Part shown: positions 26,297 to 34,203 of the stretch, one piece after another
Position numbering within the stretch: position 1 is the stretch's first letter
Layout of the letters: every line of letters begins with the position of its first letter
Assembly: GCF_900491745.1 (NCBI RefSeq)
Contig: NZ_UETR01000001.1
Location: 1-64,000 of the forward strand
DNA: 64,000 nucleotides
Direction of reading: 5' to 3'
From: Amarolinea aalborgensis
GTDB lineage: Bacteria; Chloroflexota; Anaerolineae; SSC4; Amarolineaceae
Position numbers and translations under genes: made by a program
Notes under the pieces: model-generated
The model's database searches: none
What the model saw: the letters and a program-made list of their open reading frames with translations, nothing else
What the model was told of the DNA's origin: nothing

Positions 26297-28333
26297 ATGT
26301 CAGTTGACACGTCATCTTCCAGGCGCTTGCTGTGGTCCCTGCGCGGCCTGACCCTCACCCTGCTGATCTTGCACCTGGCCGCGCCGCGGCTTGGCGAATC
26401 CGCAGCCTGGGGCCTCTGGCCGATCACCTTCTTTGCCCCAGCCGTGCGCGGGGCGCTGGCGCTGCTGGTGGCGGCGCTGTGCATCCCCGCGGTGACGGAT
26501 CGCTTGCTGAAGGTTATGGCATCCCGCTTTTTCACCGAAAGGGCGCCAGGCGCAGCCGCGCCCACGCGCTGGTTCATCGTCCTGGCCCTGCTCTCTATGC
26601 CCCTTTTTTGGGCCTTGCGCCTGGTGCACACGCGCTGGGGCGACGCCTACATCCTCACCAACGCCATTCCCTTGCCCGACCCTGCCCTGCGCCTGGTCTA
26701 CACCTGGCAGGCGCCCTTGACCGTCTTCTGGCACGCGAAACTGTGGGCGCTCGGGCAGCGTCTTTGGCAATGGCCGGACGCCTTTCCCGCGTACGCCATC
26801 ACCAGCGTGGCTGCGGGCGCGGTCTACGTCTTCGTGGTGCTTCAATTGGCCTGGGAAGTGGGCCGCCGTCGCGGCCAACGCTTGCTCGTGGCCGGTCTTT
26901 TGCTTAGCCTGGGCGCCATGCAGCTCTTCTTTGGCTATGTCGAGAACTATACGCTGCCCGCGGTCGCCATCATGATCTATCTGTGGCTGGCCGCGCGCAC
27001 TCTGGCGGGCAAGACGCCGCTGTGGGCTGCGGCCGCGGCCCTGGGCCTGGCCAATGCCTTGCACCCATCCACGCTCAACCTGGCGCCGTCGCTGTTGATT
27101 CTGACAGCGGCCAGCGCCCGGCGCATCGGCTGGCCGCGTGCGCTGCTGCAGACGGCCGTTCCCTTGCTGCTGATCGGCGCGGGCGTGATCGCGTTCATGC
27201 AGGCCGGCGGCCACGGCATTCAAGCGCTGCTCACCAGCGACCGCCCGGGCGGCGGCGATGCGCGCTGGCTGGTGCCGCTGTGGACCACCAGCACGCGCTG
27301 GGAACATTACACCATGTTCTCCTGGGGACACCTGGTGGACATCGTCAACCAGCAGCTGCTGAGCGCCCCGGTCAGCCTGGCGGTTGTGCTGCTCTGCTTG
27401 GGCTTTTGGCGTCAGACTCGCCATCTGACCCGACCCGCCGTCGGTCACACTTCCGATGCGACAGTCGCGCCTGACGCCGTAGTTCACACCCCCGGTGTGA
27501 CAACCGCACCTGACGCCGTAGGTCACACCCCCGGTGTGACAACCGCACCTGACGCCGTAGGTCACACCCCCGGTGTGACAACCGCACCTGACGCCGTAGG
27601 TCACACCCCCGGTGTGACAGTCGCACCTGACGCCGTAGGTCACACCCCCGGTGTGACAACCGCACCTGATGCCGTAGGTCACACCCCCGGTGTGACAACC
27701 GCACTTGACGCCGTAGGTCACACCTCCAGTGTGACAGTCGCACGCGACGCCGTAGGTCACACCTCCGGTGTGACAGTCGCACATGACGCGGCAGGTCACG
27801 CCCCCGGTGTGACAGTCGCACTTGACGCGGCAGGTCACACCCCCGGTGTGACAACCGCACCTGATGCGGCAGGTCACACCCCCGGTGTGACAACCGCACC
27901 TGATGCCGTAGGTCACACCTCCGATGTGACAACCGCACCTGATGCCGTAGGTCACACCTCCGATGTGACAACCGCACTTGACGCCGTAGGTCACACCCCC
28001 GGTGTGACAGTCGCACGCGACGCGGGCGATGCGGCTCCTAAAGAAGGTCCAGGTCCCGCCGCTGCGACCTATGTGCGCTTTCTCGCCGTGGCAGCCGCCG
28101 GCAGCCTGCTCTTCATCCTGCTCTGGAATCCGGACTACGGCGGCCAACGTGACTGGGACCTGTTCAGCCTGAGCAGCCTGCCTTTGACCGCGCTGGCTGG
28201 CGTGCTGCTGGGCCAGGTGTTGACCGAGGAACGCGCACGGCTGGAAGCGGCCCTGCCGCTGATTGCTGTTTCCGTTTTCCATACCGCAGCCTGGGTTTTT
28301 CAAAACACACAGCCGTGGGAGTGGCCGAAGTAA
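26297..28333 (+). CDS. Polytopic membrane protein carrying 15 tandem 13-residue repeats
   Basis: About 678 residues. The N-terminal ~380 residues contain eight or more hydrophobic segments (for example LTLTLLILHLAAP, FFAPAVRGALALLVAAL, VSLAVVLLCLGFW). A 195-residue hydrophilic insert of 15 units (consensus VGHTPGVTTAPDA) follows at nucleotides 27440-28024, then one or two more hydrophobic segments to the end. The family of the membrane part is not certain; the WGDAYILTNAIPL and FGYVENYTLPA segments suggest a multi-TM transporter or glycosyltransferase-C-like protein. ATG 26297 is chosen from promoter placement (ATG 26288 overlaps the -10). The frame is open further upstream to 25991 but that part crosses a terminator. 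Confidence 0.7.
   Translation: MSVDTSSSRRLLWSLRGLTLTLLILHLAAPRLGESAAWGLWPITFFAPAVRGALALLVAALCIPAVTDRLLKVMASRFFTERAPGAAAPTRWFIVLALLSMPLFWALRLVHTRWGDAYILTNAIPLPDPALRLVYTWQAPLTVFWHAKLWALGQRLWQWPDAFPAYAITSVAAGAVYVFVVLQLAWEVGRRRGQRLLVAGLLLSLGAMQLFFGYVENYTLPAVAIMIYLWLAARTLAGKTPLWAAAAALGLANALHPSTLNLAPSLLILTAASARRIGWPRALLQTAVPLLLIGAGVIAFMQAGGHGIQALLTSDRPGGGDARWLVPLWTTSTRWEHYTMFSWGHLVDIVNQQLLSAPVSLAVVLLCLGFWRQTRHLTRPAVGHTSDATVAPDAVVHTPGVTTAPDAVGHTPGVTTAPDAVGHTPGVTTAPDAVGHTPGVTVAPDAVGHTPGVTTAPDAVGHTPGVTTALDAVGHTSSVTVARDAVGHTSGVTVAHDAAGHAPGVTVALDAAGHTPGVTTAPDAAGHTPGVTTAPDAVGHTSDVTTAPDAVGHTSDVTTALDAVGHTPGVTVARDAGDAAPKEGPGPAAATYVRFLAVAAAGSLLFILLWNPDYGGQRDWDLFSLSSLPLTALAGVLLGQVLTEERARLEAALPLIAVSVFHTAAWVFQNTQPWEWPK
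27440..28024 (+). repeat. In-frame array of 15 x 39-bp REP-like repeats
   Basis: Fifteen 39-bp units, each encoding 13 residues. Most contain GTAG followed by the palindrome GTCACACC-CCC-GGTGTGAC and a spacer. Arm variants occur (for example CCTCCGA in the centre, GCAG for GTAG in units 10-12). The GTAG plus hairpin layout matches the repeats around the transposase at 47.2-49.1 kb. Confidence 0.92.
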
Positions 28334-28334
28334 A

Positions 28335-28445
28335 TGCAAAGCGCAGAGTACAAAGTGCAAAGTACCCGTTATCCGGTTGAGTGCGCATGCCTTCGCGCGC
28401 AGCTGCTTTGTGCTTTGCACTCTGTACTTTGCACTCTGTGCTTTC
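28335..28445. repeat. Imperfect long inverted repeat of GCAAAGT-type units
   Basis: A left arm rich in GCAGAGTACAAAGTGCAAAG (28338-28365) faces a right arm of the complementary repeat (28410-28444). Each arm is itself a short tandem repeat. About 23 of the 28 outermost positions match. It fills the gap between the membrane protein and the penicillin-binding protein gene and could act as a terminator-like structure or a mobile repeat. Confidence 0.7.
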
Positions 28446-28457
28446 AAGGAGTGAACG

Positions 28458-31400
28458 ATGAGCCTACATGACGGCGATCGAAATCCGGGGCCGACGTCTC
28501 GGCCAGTGTCACCCAATTCAAGCCAGGGCCTGCCCGATTGGATGAGCTCGCCCGCGGAGCCGCCGCCAGTGTTGACGCGGTCGCCGGCCGGGGGAAATCC
28601 ACCGCCGCGGCTGCCGGGCGGCCGCCAGGCGGCGCGTCCAGGCGGCAACGGCGCCGGTCGTGGACGGTTCGCCGACGGATTTCTGATCGCGCTCATCGTC
28701 AGCACCATCCTGGGCCTGTTGGTCACGGCCGGGGGCGCCATTGGCTACGTTCTGATCGCGTCTGATCTGCCATCGCCCGATGAACTCCAGGGTCGCGCGG
28801 CGCTCTTTGTCAGCACGCGCATCTTTGACCGCAGCGGCAAGCCCCTCAACGAGGTCTTTGATTCAGGATCAGGCCGCCGTTCTCTGGTCAAGCTCAATCA
28901 AATCGCGCCTGACCTGCTGCACGCCACCATCGCCACCGAGGACGCCAACTTCTACCTTCACCCTGGCGTAGACCCTGTCGGCATCGCACGCCTGGTCTGG
29001 CGGGCCGTTCGGGAGCGCGAGGCCGTCATTGGCGGTTCTACGATTGCGCAGCAGTTGGTCAAACTGGTGTTCTTGACGCCCGAACGCACGGTCACGCGCA
29101 AGGTCAAAGAAGCAATCCTGGCAGCCGAAATCACGCGCACCTATCCACGCGACCGCATCCTGGAAATCTACCTGAACGAGATTTACTACGGCAACGCCGC
29201 GTATGGCATCGAGGCGGCCGCGCAGACCTATTTTGGCAAGCCGGCCTCGGACTTGGCCCTGCCGGAAGCCGCCTTGTTGGCTGGTCTGCCGCAGGCGCCT
29301 GCCTTCTATGACCCTTACACCAATCCAACCGGGGCCAAGGCGCGCCAGGCCGTGGTGCTGCGCTTGATGGTCAAGGAAGGCTACATCACGCCGCAGGAGG
29401 CGGACGCAGCCTGGCTGGCTTGGGACGCGCAGCGTATCCCGCTCGTGCCGCTGCATTACACCTTCGAGGCGCCGCATTTTGTGGTCTACGTGCGTGAGCA
29501 GCTGGAGCGCGCCTACGGCCCAGGGATTCTGTACAAAGGCGGCCTGCAGGTTTACACCACGCTCGACAGCGATCTGCAGAAGCTGGCCGAAGAGACCGCA
29601 CGCGCGCGTATTGCGCGCTTCACGCCGCAGCAGCACGTGACCAACGCCGCGTTGGTGGCTCTGCGGCCGCAGACCGGCGAAATCCTGGCGATGCTGGGCA
29701 GCGTGGATTTCAACGCGACCGAAATCTCCGGCCAGGTCAACGTCGCGATCAGTCCACGCCAACCAGGGTCGGCGGTCAAACCGCTGACCTACCTGACCGC
29801 ATTTGCCTTGAGCCAGGACTGGTGGACGCCCGCAACCACCCTGATGGATATCAGCACGGAGTTTCCTGATGGCGCGGGCCGGCCGCCCTACGTCCCCAAG
29901 AACTACGATGACAAAGAGCATGGCCTGGTGACGGTGCGCAGCGCGCTGGCTAATTCCTATAATATCCCGGCCGTCAAGGCCCTGCAGCATGTCACAATCC
30001 CACGCCTGATCGAAACCGCCGAGCGCATGGGGATCAAGAGCTTGACCGGCGGCGACTTCGGTCTGTCGCTGACCCTGGGCGGCGGCGAGATGACGCTGCT
30101 GGAACTGACAGGCGCGTACGCAGTGTTGGCAAATCAGGGCATCCGCGTGCCGTCCGTGGCGATTCAGTGCGTGATCGGGCCTGATGGGCAGCTGCTGGGC
30201 CAGGGCGTCGAAGAGGTCAGCGCCGCGCCCTGCCAAGAGGCAGCAAACCGGCCGCACGGCGCGCTGCTCATCGAACCGCAGTCCGGACAACGGGCTGCGC
30301 CCGCCACCTACGCCTATCAGATCACCTCGATCCTGGCGGACAATGAGGCCCGCACGCCCGCGTTCGGTCCCAACAGCGTGCTGCGCCTGCCCGGCGACCG
30401 CCCGGCCGCAGTCAAGACCGGCACCACGAACGATTTTCGCGATAACTGGACCGTGGGTTATACGCCCGATTTGACGGTGGGCGTGTGGGTGGGCAACAGC
30501 GATGGCACGCCCATGCGCGGAATCAGCGGCGTGGCCGGCGCGGGGCCGATCTGGAACAGCTTCGTGGTTGCGGCGCTCAAGGACAAGCCGCCGTTGCCCT
30601 TCCCCGCGCCGGCCGACATCGAGTTGATCGAGGTGTGTGCGGATTCAGGCACGGTGCCCAGCGCAAGCTGCCCGGCGCGCCGCGCCGAGGTGTTCGTCAA
30701 GGGGCGCGGGCCGTTGAGCGCCGAGTTCGACATTCACCGCAAGGTGCGCATCTTCAAGGTTGGCGATCAGGAATACCTGGCGCCGCCCGAATGTCCCGAT
30801 CAACTGGTGGAGGTGCGTGACTACACCGTCTACCCGCCAGAAGGGCGGCAGTGGGCGATTGACCACGGCATCCCGCAGCCGCCCACGGAGGTGGCGACCA
30901 ACTGCCAGGCGCCGGACATCTTCATCCAGCAGCCGGCCGAGGGGGAAACGGTGGCTGGGCTGGTCACGCTGGTGGGCAAGACCGCGCTGCCTGATTTCGA
31001 TCGCTACGATGTGGAATACGGCGAGGGCCACGATCCTCTTGGATGGGGACATGTGGATGGCCCCTTCTTCACGCCGGTGGATGGCGGCCCGCTGGCAACC
31101 TGGGACACGGCCACCCTTGCGCCTGGCCCGTTCACGCTGCGCATCCGCGTGTGGGACCGCAGCGGTCGTGAGTTCGAGGCGCGCGTGCGGCTGTTTGTTG
31201 GCGCCGCGCCGCCCACGCCGACACCCGCAGTCACGAGCACGCCGACGCCGGAGATCCTGCCGACGGCCACGCCCACCGCTGAACTGCTGGCTACTGCGAC
31301 GCCCACACCGGAGTTTTTCCCGACCCCCACGCCCACCGCGCAGATTCCCACGCCAGGGCTGCCAACCGACACGCCCACGCCTGAAGTCACGCCCACGCCG

Positions 31401-31721
31401 CCGCCGGGCGATGAGCTGGTATTGCGCCTGGACCAGCCGCAGGATGGGGACACCGTGCGCGGCGTGGTAGACATCATCGGCGCCGCGTATGGCGCGGCGT
31501 TCGCCAGCTACCGCGTGGAACTGGGGCAGGCGCCTGATCCCTTCGTGTGGCTGCCATTGACTGTGGACGTGACGACGCCGGTTGAGCCGTCAGGCGTGCT
31601 GGCGTCCTGGAACACGACGACCATTGCCGACGCCACCTATATCCTGCGCCTGGTTGCCACGCGCCAGGATGGCAGCCAACTGGAGGTGCGCATCCGGGTC
31701 AGCGTGCAGAACGCATCGTGA
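28458..31721 (+). CDS. Class A penicillin-binding protein (PBP1-type)
   Basis: About 1,087 residues. A proline-rich cytoplasmic tail is followed by a membrane anchor (~75-98). The GT51 glycosyltransferase (~120-300) has EDANFYLHPGVD, GGSTIAQQLVK and RTYPRDRILEIYLNEIYYG. The transpeptidase has SxxK in QPGSAVKP (~437), SYN in NSYNIPAVK and KTGTT (~652). The C-terminus adds two Ig-like domains joined by a long Thr/Pro linker (PTPTP repeats, ~915-985). It polymerises and cross-links peptidoglycan outside the membrane. ATG 28458 has AAGGAG upstream. The long linker and duplicated Ig-like domain make it larger than typical PBPs, possibly for wall or surface anchoring. Confidence 0.93.
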   Translation: MSLHDGDRNPGPTSRPVSPNSSQGLPDWMSSPAEPPPVLTRSPAGGNPPPRLPGGRQAARPGGNGAGRGRFADGFLIALIVSTILGLLVTAGGAIGYVLIASDLPSPDELQGRAALFVSTRIFDRSGKPLNEVFDSGSGRRSLVKLNQIAPDLLHATIATEDANFYLHPGVDPVGIARLVWRAVREREAVIGGSTIAQQLVKLVFLTPERTVTRKVKEAILAAEITRTYPRDRILEIYLNEIYYGNAAYGIEAAAQTYFGKPASDLALPEAALLAGLPQAPAFYDPYTNPTGAKARQAVVLRLMVKEGYITPQEADAAWLAWDAQRIPLVPLHYTFEAPHFVVYVREQLERAYGPGILYKGGLQVYTTLDSDLQKLAEETARARIARFTPQQHVTNAALVALRPQTGEILAMLGSVDFNATEISGQVNVAISPRQPGSAVKPLTYLTAFALSQDWWTPATTLMDISTEFPDGAGRPPYVPKNYDDKEHGLVTVRSALANSYNIPAVKALQHVTIPRLIETAERMGIKSLTGGDFGLSLTLGGGEMTLLELTGAYAVLANQGIRVPSVAIQCVIGPDGQLLGQGVEEVSAAPCQEAANRPHGALLIEPQSGQRAAPATYAYQITSILADNEARTPAFGPNSVLRLPGDRPAAVKTGTTNDFRDNWTVGYTPDLTVGVWVGNSDGTPMRGISGVAGAGPIWNSFVVAALKDKPPLPFPAPADIELIEVCADSGTVPSASCPARRAEVFVKGRGPLSAEFDIHRKVRIFKVGDQEYLAPPECPDQLVEVRDYTVYPPEGRQWAIDHGIPQPPTEVATNCQAPDIFIQQPAEGETVAGLVTLVGKTALPDFDRYDVEYGEGHDPLGWGHVDGPFFTPVDGGPLATWDTATLAPGPFTLRIRVWDRSGREFEARVRLFVGAAPPTPTPAVTSTPTPEILPTATPTAELLATATPTPEFFPTPTPTAQIPTPGLPTDTPTPEVTPTPPPGDELVLRLDQPQDGDTVRGVVDIIGAAYGAAFASYRVELGQAPDPFVWLPLTVDVTTPVEPSGVLASWNTTTIADATYILRLVATRQDGSQLEVRIRVSVQNAS

Positions 31722-31806
31722 GCGCACGTCCGGAGTTCGAGGGGACTGCGACGCTGCAAGCATAAAAGGGGCGGCGATCTTGTTGGTTGCGCCTGCACCA
31801 ATTCGA

Positions 31807-31835
31807 TTGTGCAGAGGCAAGGCGCGTGGTACAAT
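31807..31835 (+). promoter_or_regulatory. Promoter ahead of a structured non-coding leader
   Basis: TTGTGC (31807-31812), 17 bp, TACAAT (31830-31835). The next supported gene starts almost 290 bp downstream. Confidence 0.55.
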
Positions 31836-31841
31836 CCAACC

Positions 31842-32120
31842 GATCAATGCCTTCCGATGATCATGTTTGAGGCTTACTTAGATAGGCGCCGGGTAACTGC
31901 TTAGACGGCGCGTCGTCGCAAGCAAGAGCGATTGAAATCGCACCTGATGGGCGTACCGCCGGGCGTCTACCTGCGTAGACGCGATGCCGCTCGTCGAAGT
32001 CCCTGCGGCGGCGCGCCCTTTCGGTCCAATTCATTCGGCGACTGCAGTCGGTGCAGGATGCCTGAGTAATTGCGGCGCCGGTGCGAATGTCTATGACAGG
32101 AAGTGTGGGGAAGATGAACC
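31842..32120 (+). ncRNA. Possible structured leader or small RNA
   Basis: No convincing reading frame, but several hairpins in a row: GCGATT-GA-AATCGC (31928-31941), a perfect 8-bp stem GCGTCTAC-CTGC-GTAGACGC (31963-31982), and the palindrome CGACTGCAGTCG near 32038. It lies between a promoter and the RHH-like/HNH gene pair. It matches no RNA family I know. It could be a long regulatory 5' UTR or a stand-alone RNA. Confidence 0.3.
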
Positions 32121-32546
32121 ATGAGCACAGCAATGGCAACTGTCACGATTGATCTGCCGATCTCGGTTTATGAACGTTTGCAGCAGGCGACACGCCAACA
32201 GAGTCGCTCCGTGCCAGAAATCGTACGGGACATGGTGCTGCGGGACATACCGTCACTTCCGTCGCTGCCACATGACTTCGAAGCTGAATTGGATGCCTTC
32301 GAGCGTCTTTCAGATGATGTGCTATGGTTGATTGCGCGCAGCACCTTGTCTAGATCAGATCAGCGCGCCTTTGCAAGGTTGAATCGTTTGGCCCAACAGC
32401 GATCATTGAACGTCTCTGAGCAGGCCAGGCAGCAGGCTTTGACGGAGATCTATGACCGCACGCTTGTGCGTCGAGCGCATGCGTCTGTCATCCTCAAGAG
32501 GCGCGGGTATGATCTCACTGATCCGGATAGTTTGCGATCATCATGA
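32121..32546 (+). CDS. RHH-like DNA-binding protein upstream of an HNH nuclease
   Basis: 141 residues. The N-terminus ATVTIDLPISVYERLQQATRQQSRSVPEIVRDMV has the beta-strand plus two-helix pattern of a ribbon-helix-helix or CopG-like domain. The helical rest has no recognised domain. ATG 32121 has a GGGGAAG-like ribosome site; ATG 32133 is an alternative. It overlaps the HNH gene by four bases (ATGA). The layout is that of an antitoxin or regulator with an effector nuclease, but this pairing is inferred from context only. Confidence 0.6.
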   Translation: MSTAMATVTIDLPISVYERLQQATRQQSRSVPEIVRDMVLRDIPSLPSLPHDFEAELDAFERLSDDVLWLIARSTLSRSDQRAFARLNRLAQQRSLNVSEQARQQALTEIYDRTLVRRAHASVILKRRGYDLTDPDSLRSS

Positions 32547-32971
32547 GTCAAGCTCACGTATCTCCCGAACAGTGGCAGAGGATCGCAGCTGATGCGCAGC
32601 ATCGCTGTGGATATTGCCAGACCCAAGAGGCAATCGCCGGTATGCCGTTTGAGATCGAGCACATTGTCCCGAGAAAGCTGGGCGGCTCATCAGACGAAAG
32701 CAACCGGTGGCTTGCCTGCCCTCGCTGTAATCGCTTCAAGGGCGATCGCACGCACGGTTTGGATACAGTGACCCAGGCCACAGCACCTCTGTTCAATCCA
32801 CGCCGGCAGGTTTGGCAGGATCATTTTGCTTGGGCAGACGGCGGCGTCACGATCGTGGGACTGACTCCCACCGGTCGGGCTACGGTATACGTGCTGCAAA
32901 TGAACAATCCTTACGTTACTCGCGCCCGATACGTTTGGGTGGCATGGGGATGGCACCCGCCTCGCGATTAG
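32543..32971 (+). CDS. HNH endonuclease
   Basis: 142 residues. The core is HRCGYCQT (Cys pair), FEIEHIVPRKLGG (the catalytic EH in HNH position), SNRWLACPRCNRFKGDRT (Asn plus second Cys pair). This is the McrA-like HNH fold binding one structural zinc and one catalytic metal. The C-terminus (HFAWADGGVTIVGLTPTGRATV) is typical of stand-alone HNH proteins in cyanobacteria and Chloroflexota. It is coupled to the RHH-like gene by an ATGA overlap. Substrate unknown; defence or mobile-element association is possible. Confidence 0.85.
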   Translation: MSQAHVSPEQWQRIAADAQHRCGYCQTQEAIAGMPFEIEHIVPRKLGGSSDESNRWLACPRCNRFKGDRTHGLDTVTQATAPLFNPRRQVWQDHFAWADGGVTIVGLTPTGRATVYVLQMNNPYVTRARYVWVAWGWHPPRD

Positions 32972-33043
32972 GCCGGCATAGGGCCGCTAGAGGCGGACGC
33001 GGCCTGATGCCGGTATGCAGCAAATCCCGTAGATCCAGACAAC

Positions 33044-34162
33044 TTAACCCTGGCGGCAGTTCACTCCACGCGCGACCAGGTGCGCCAGCACGCGCTGGAA
33101 GCAGGCGGTGTCCGCGCCGACCATTTCTGGTGGGCAGATGCCTGCGCGCGTGAAAGTTCCATCCAACACCAGGCGCGCGACGCCGGTGCAGGTGTAGCCG
33201 GTGGTGCGCGCCATCGAAGAGACGCCGCTCAGCGGGTCGGTCTGATCGTACAGGTGATACGTGTACGTCTGCGGCTGACCCGCTTCCGTCCCGCTGATAC
33301 GCACACGCATGATCGTGAACTCTGGTTCGTTGGCGTCCAGGCGCCATTGTTCCAGCAGCAGCGCCGCGGTGACATCGAGGGGGCGCACCTCCACACCGTG
33401 GACCAATCGCGGTGCGGCGTCGAAGAAGCCGCTCGCGCGCAGCACCCGGATCAACTCGATGTGACCGGGATAGCGCAGCGTTTTTTCGACCATATTGGGC
33501 GCCGGAATGGTGCGCAGCAGCGTGCGCAGGCCATCGGTGTTGAAAGCCTCCAGCACGCCCACCGGTTCAAGCGTCACGAGTTCGGCATCCGAGAGCGCAG
33601 GTTTGACCACGATCTCGCCGTTGACCACCATGCGCGCTGGTCTCGTGTACTCCTCGATGACATCAATCGGGGAAAAGGGGGCTTTGTACGCCCAGGGCCA
33701 CACCCGACCGACCGGCAGCCCCCCCACCAGGCATTCGAACGATTCGACGTTCATGTGCGCGTGGTGATAGCCCAGGATGAGGTTGCCCAGGCCTGGCGCC
33801 ACGCCGCAATCCACGACCGCTGTGACTCCGTGTTGGCGAGCCAGATCGTCCAGCGCGAAGGGGTCCTCCGGGAAAAAGGAAATGTCCACGATATTTTTGC
33901 CCGCGGCGATGACCGCGGCCAGGGTTTGGTAGCCCAGGAACCCAGGCACGGCCCCAATCACCAGGTCTGCATCCGCCACGGCCTGGCTCACGGCTGTCGA
34001 ATGAGCCAGGTCGGCCGGCCTAAAAGCCAGCGGGTAGCGATCGGTCAGGGCCGCGCCGCGCGCGCGATTCGCATCCACCACCGTGACGGCAAAATCATGG
34101 CACAGGTCGGCGGCCATTGCGCCGCCGACCATGCCTGCGCCTAAGACAACCACATGCTTCAT
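33044..34162 (-). CDS. Saccharopine dehydrogenase-like NAD(P)-binding oxidoreductase
   Basis: 372 residues from ATG 34162. A Rossmann fold (MKHVVVLGAGMVGGAMAADL, VTVVDANR) is followed by the saccharopine dehydrogenase C-terminal region (VVDCGVAPGLGNLILGYHHA, GGLPVGRVWPWAYKAPFSPIDVIEEYTRPA). Such enzymes reduce or oxidise imino adducts of amino acids; the substrate cannot be told. ATG 34162 is preferred because GAGG precedes it and the Rossmann strand begins there. ATG 34207 would overlap the upstream ABC gene stop by four bases (ATGA) and add 15 residues, so it remains possible. Confidence 0.82.
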   Translation of the reverse strand: MKHVVVLGAGMVGGAMAADLCHDFAVTVVDANRARGAALTDRYPLAFRPADLAHSTAVSQAVADADLVIGAVPGFLGYQTLAAVIAAGKNIVDISFFPEDPFALDDLARQHGVTAVVDCGVAPGLGNLILGYHHAHMNVESFECLVGGLPVGRVWPWAYKAPFSPIDVIEEYTRPARMVVNGEIVVKPALSDAELVTLEPVGVLEAFNTDGLRTLLRTIPAPNMVEKTLRYPGHIELIRVLRASGFFDAAPRLVHGVEVRPLDVTAALLLEQWRLDANEPEFTIMRVRISGTEAGQPQTYTYHLYDQTDPLSGVSSMARTTGYTCTGVARLVLDGTFTRAGICPPEMVGADTACFQRVLAHLVARGVNCRQG

Positions 34163-34203
34163 TTGGTCCGCCTCGCCGCTCAGTACGCGCCTTAGAGCGC
34201 TCG

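Noticed and set aside
26312..28741. Long minus-strand frame (about 800 codons) across the membrane-protein gene
   Set aside because: An antisense shadow caused by high-GC codon bias and the palindromic repeat, which is open on both strands. No ribosome site or family match.
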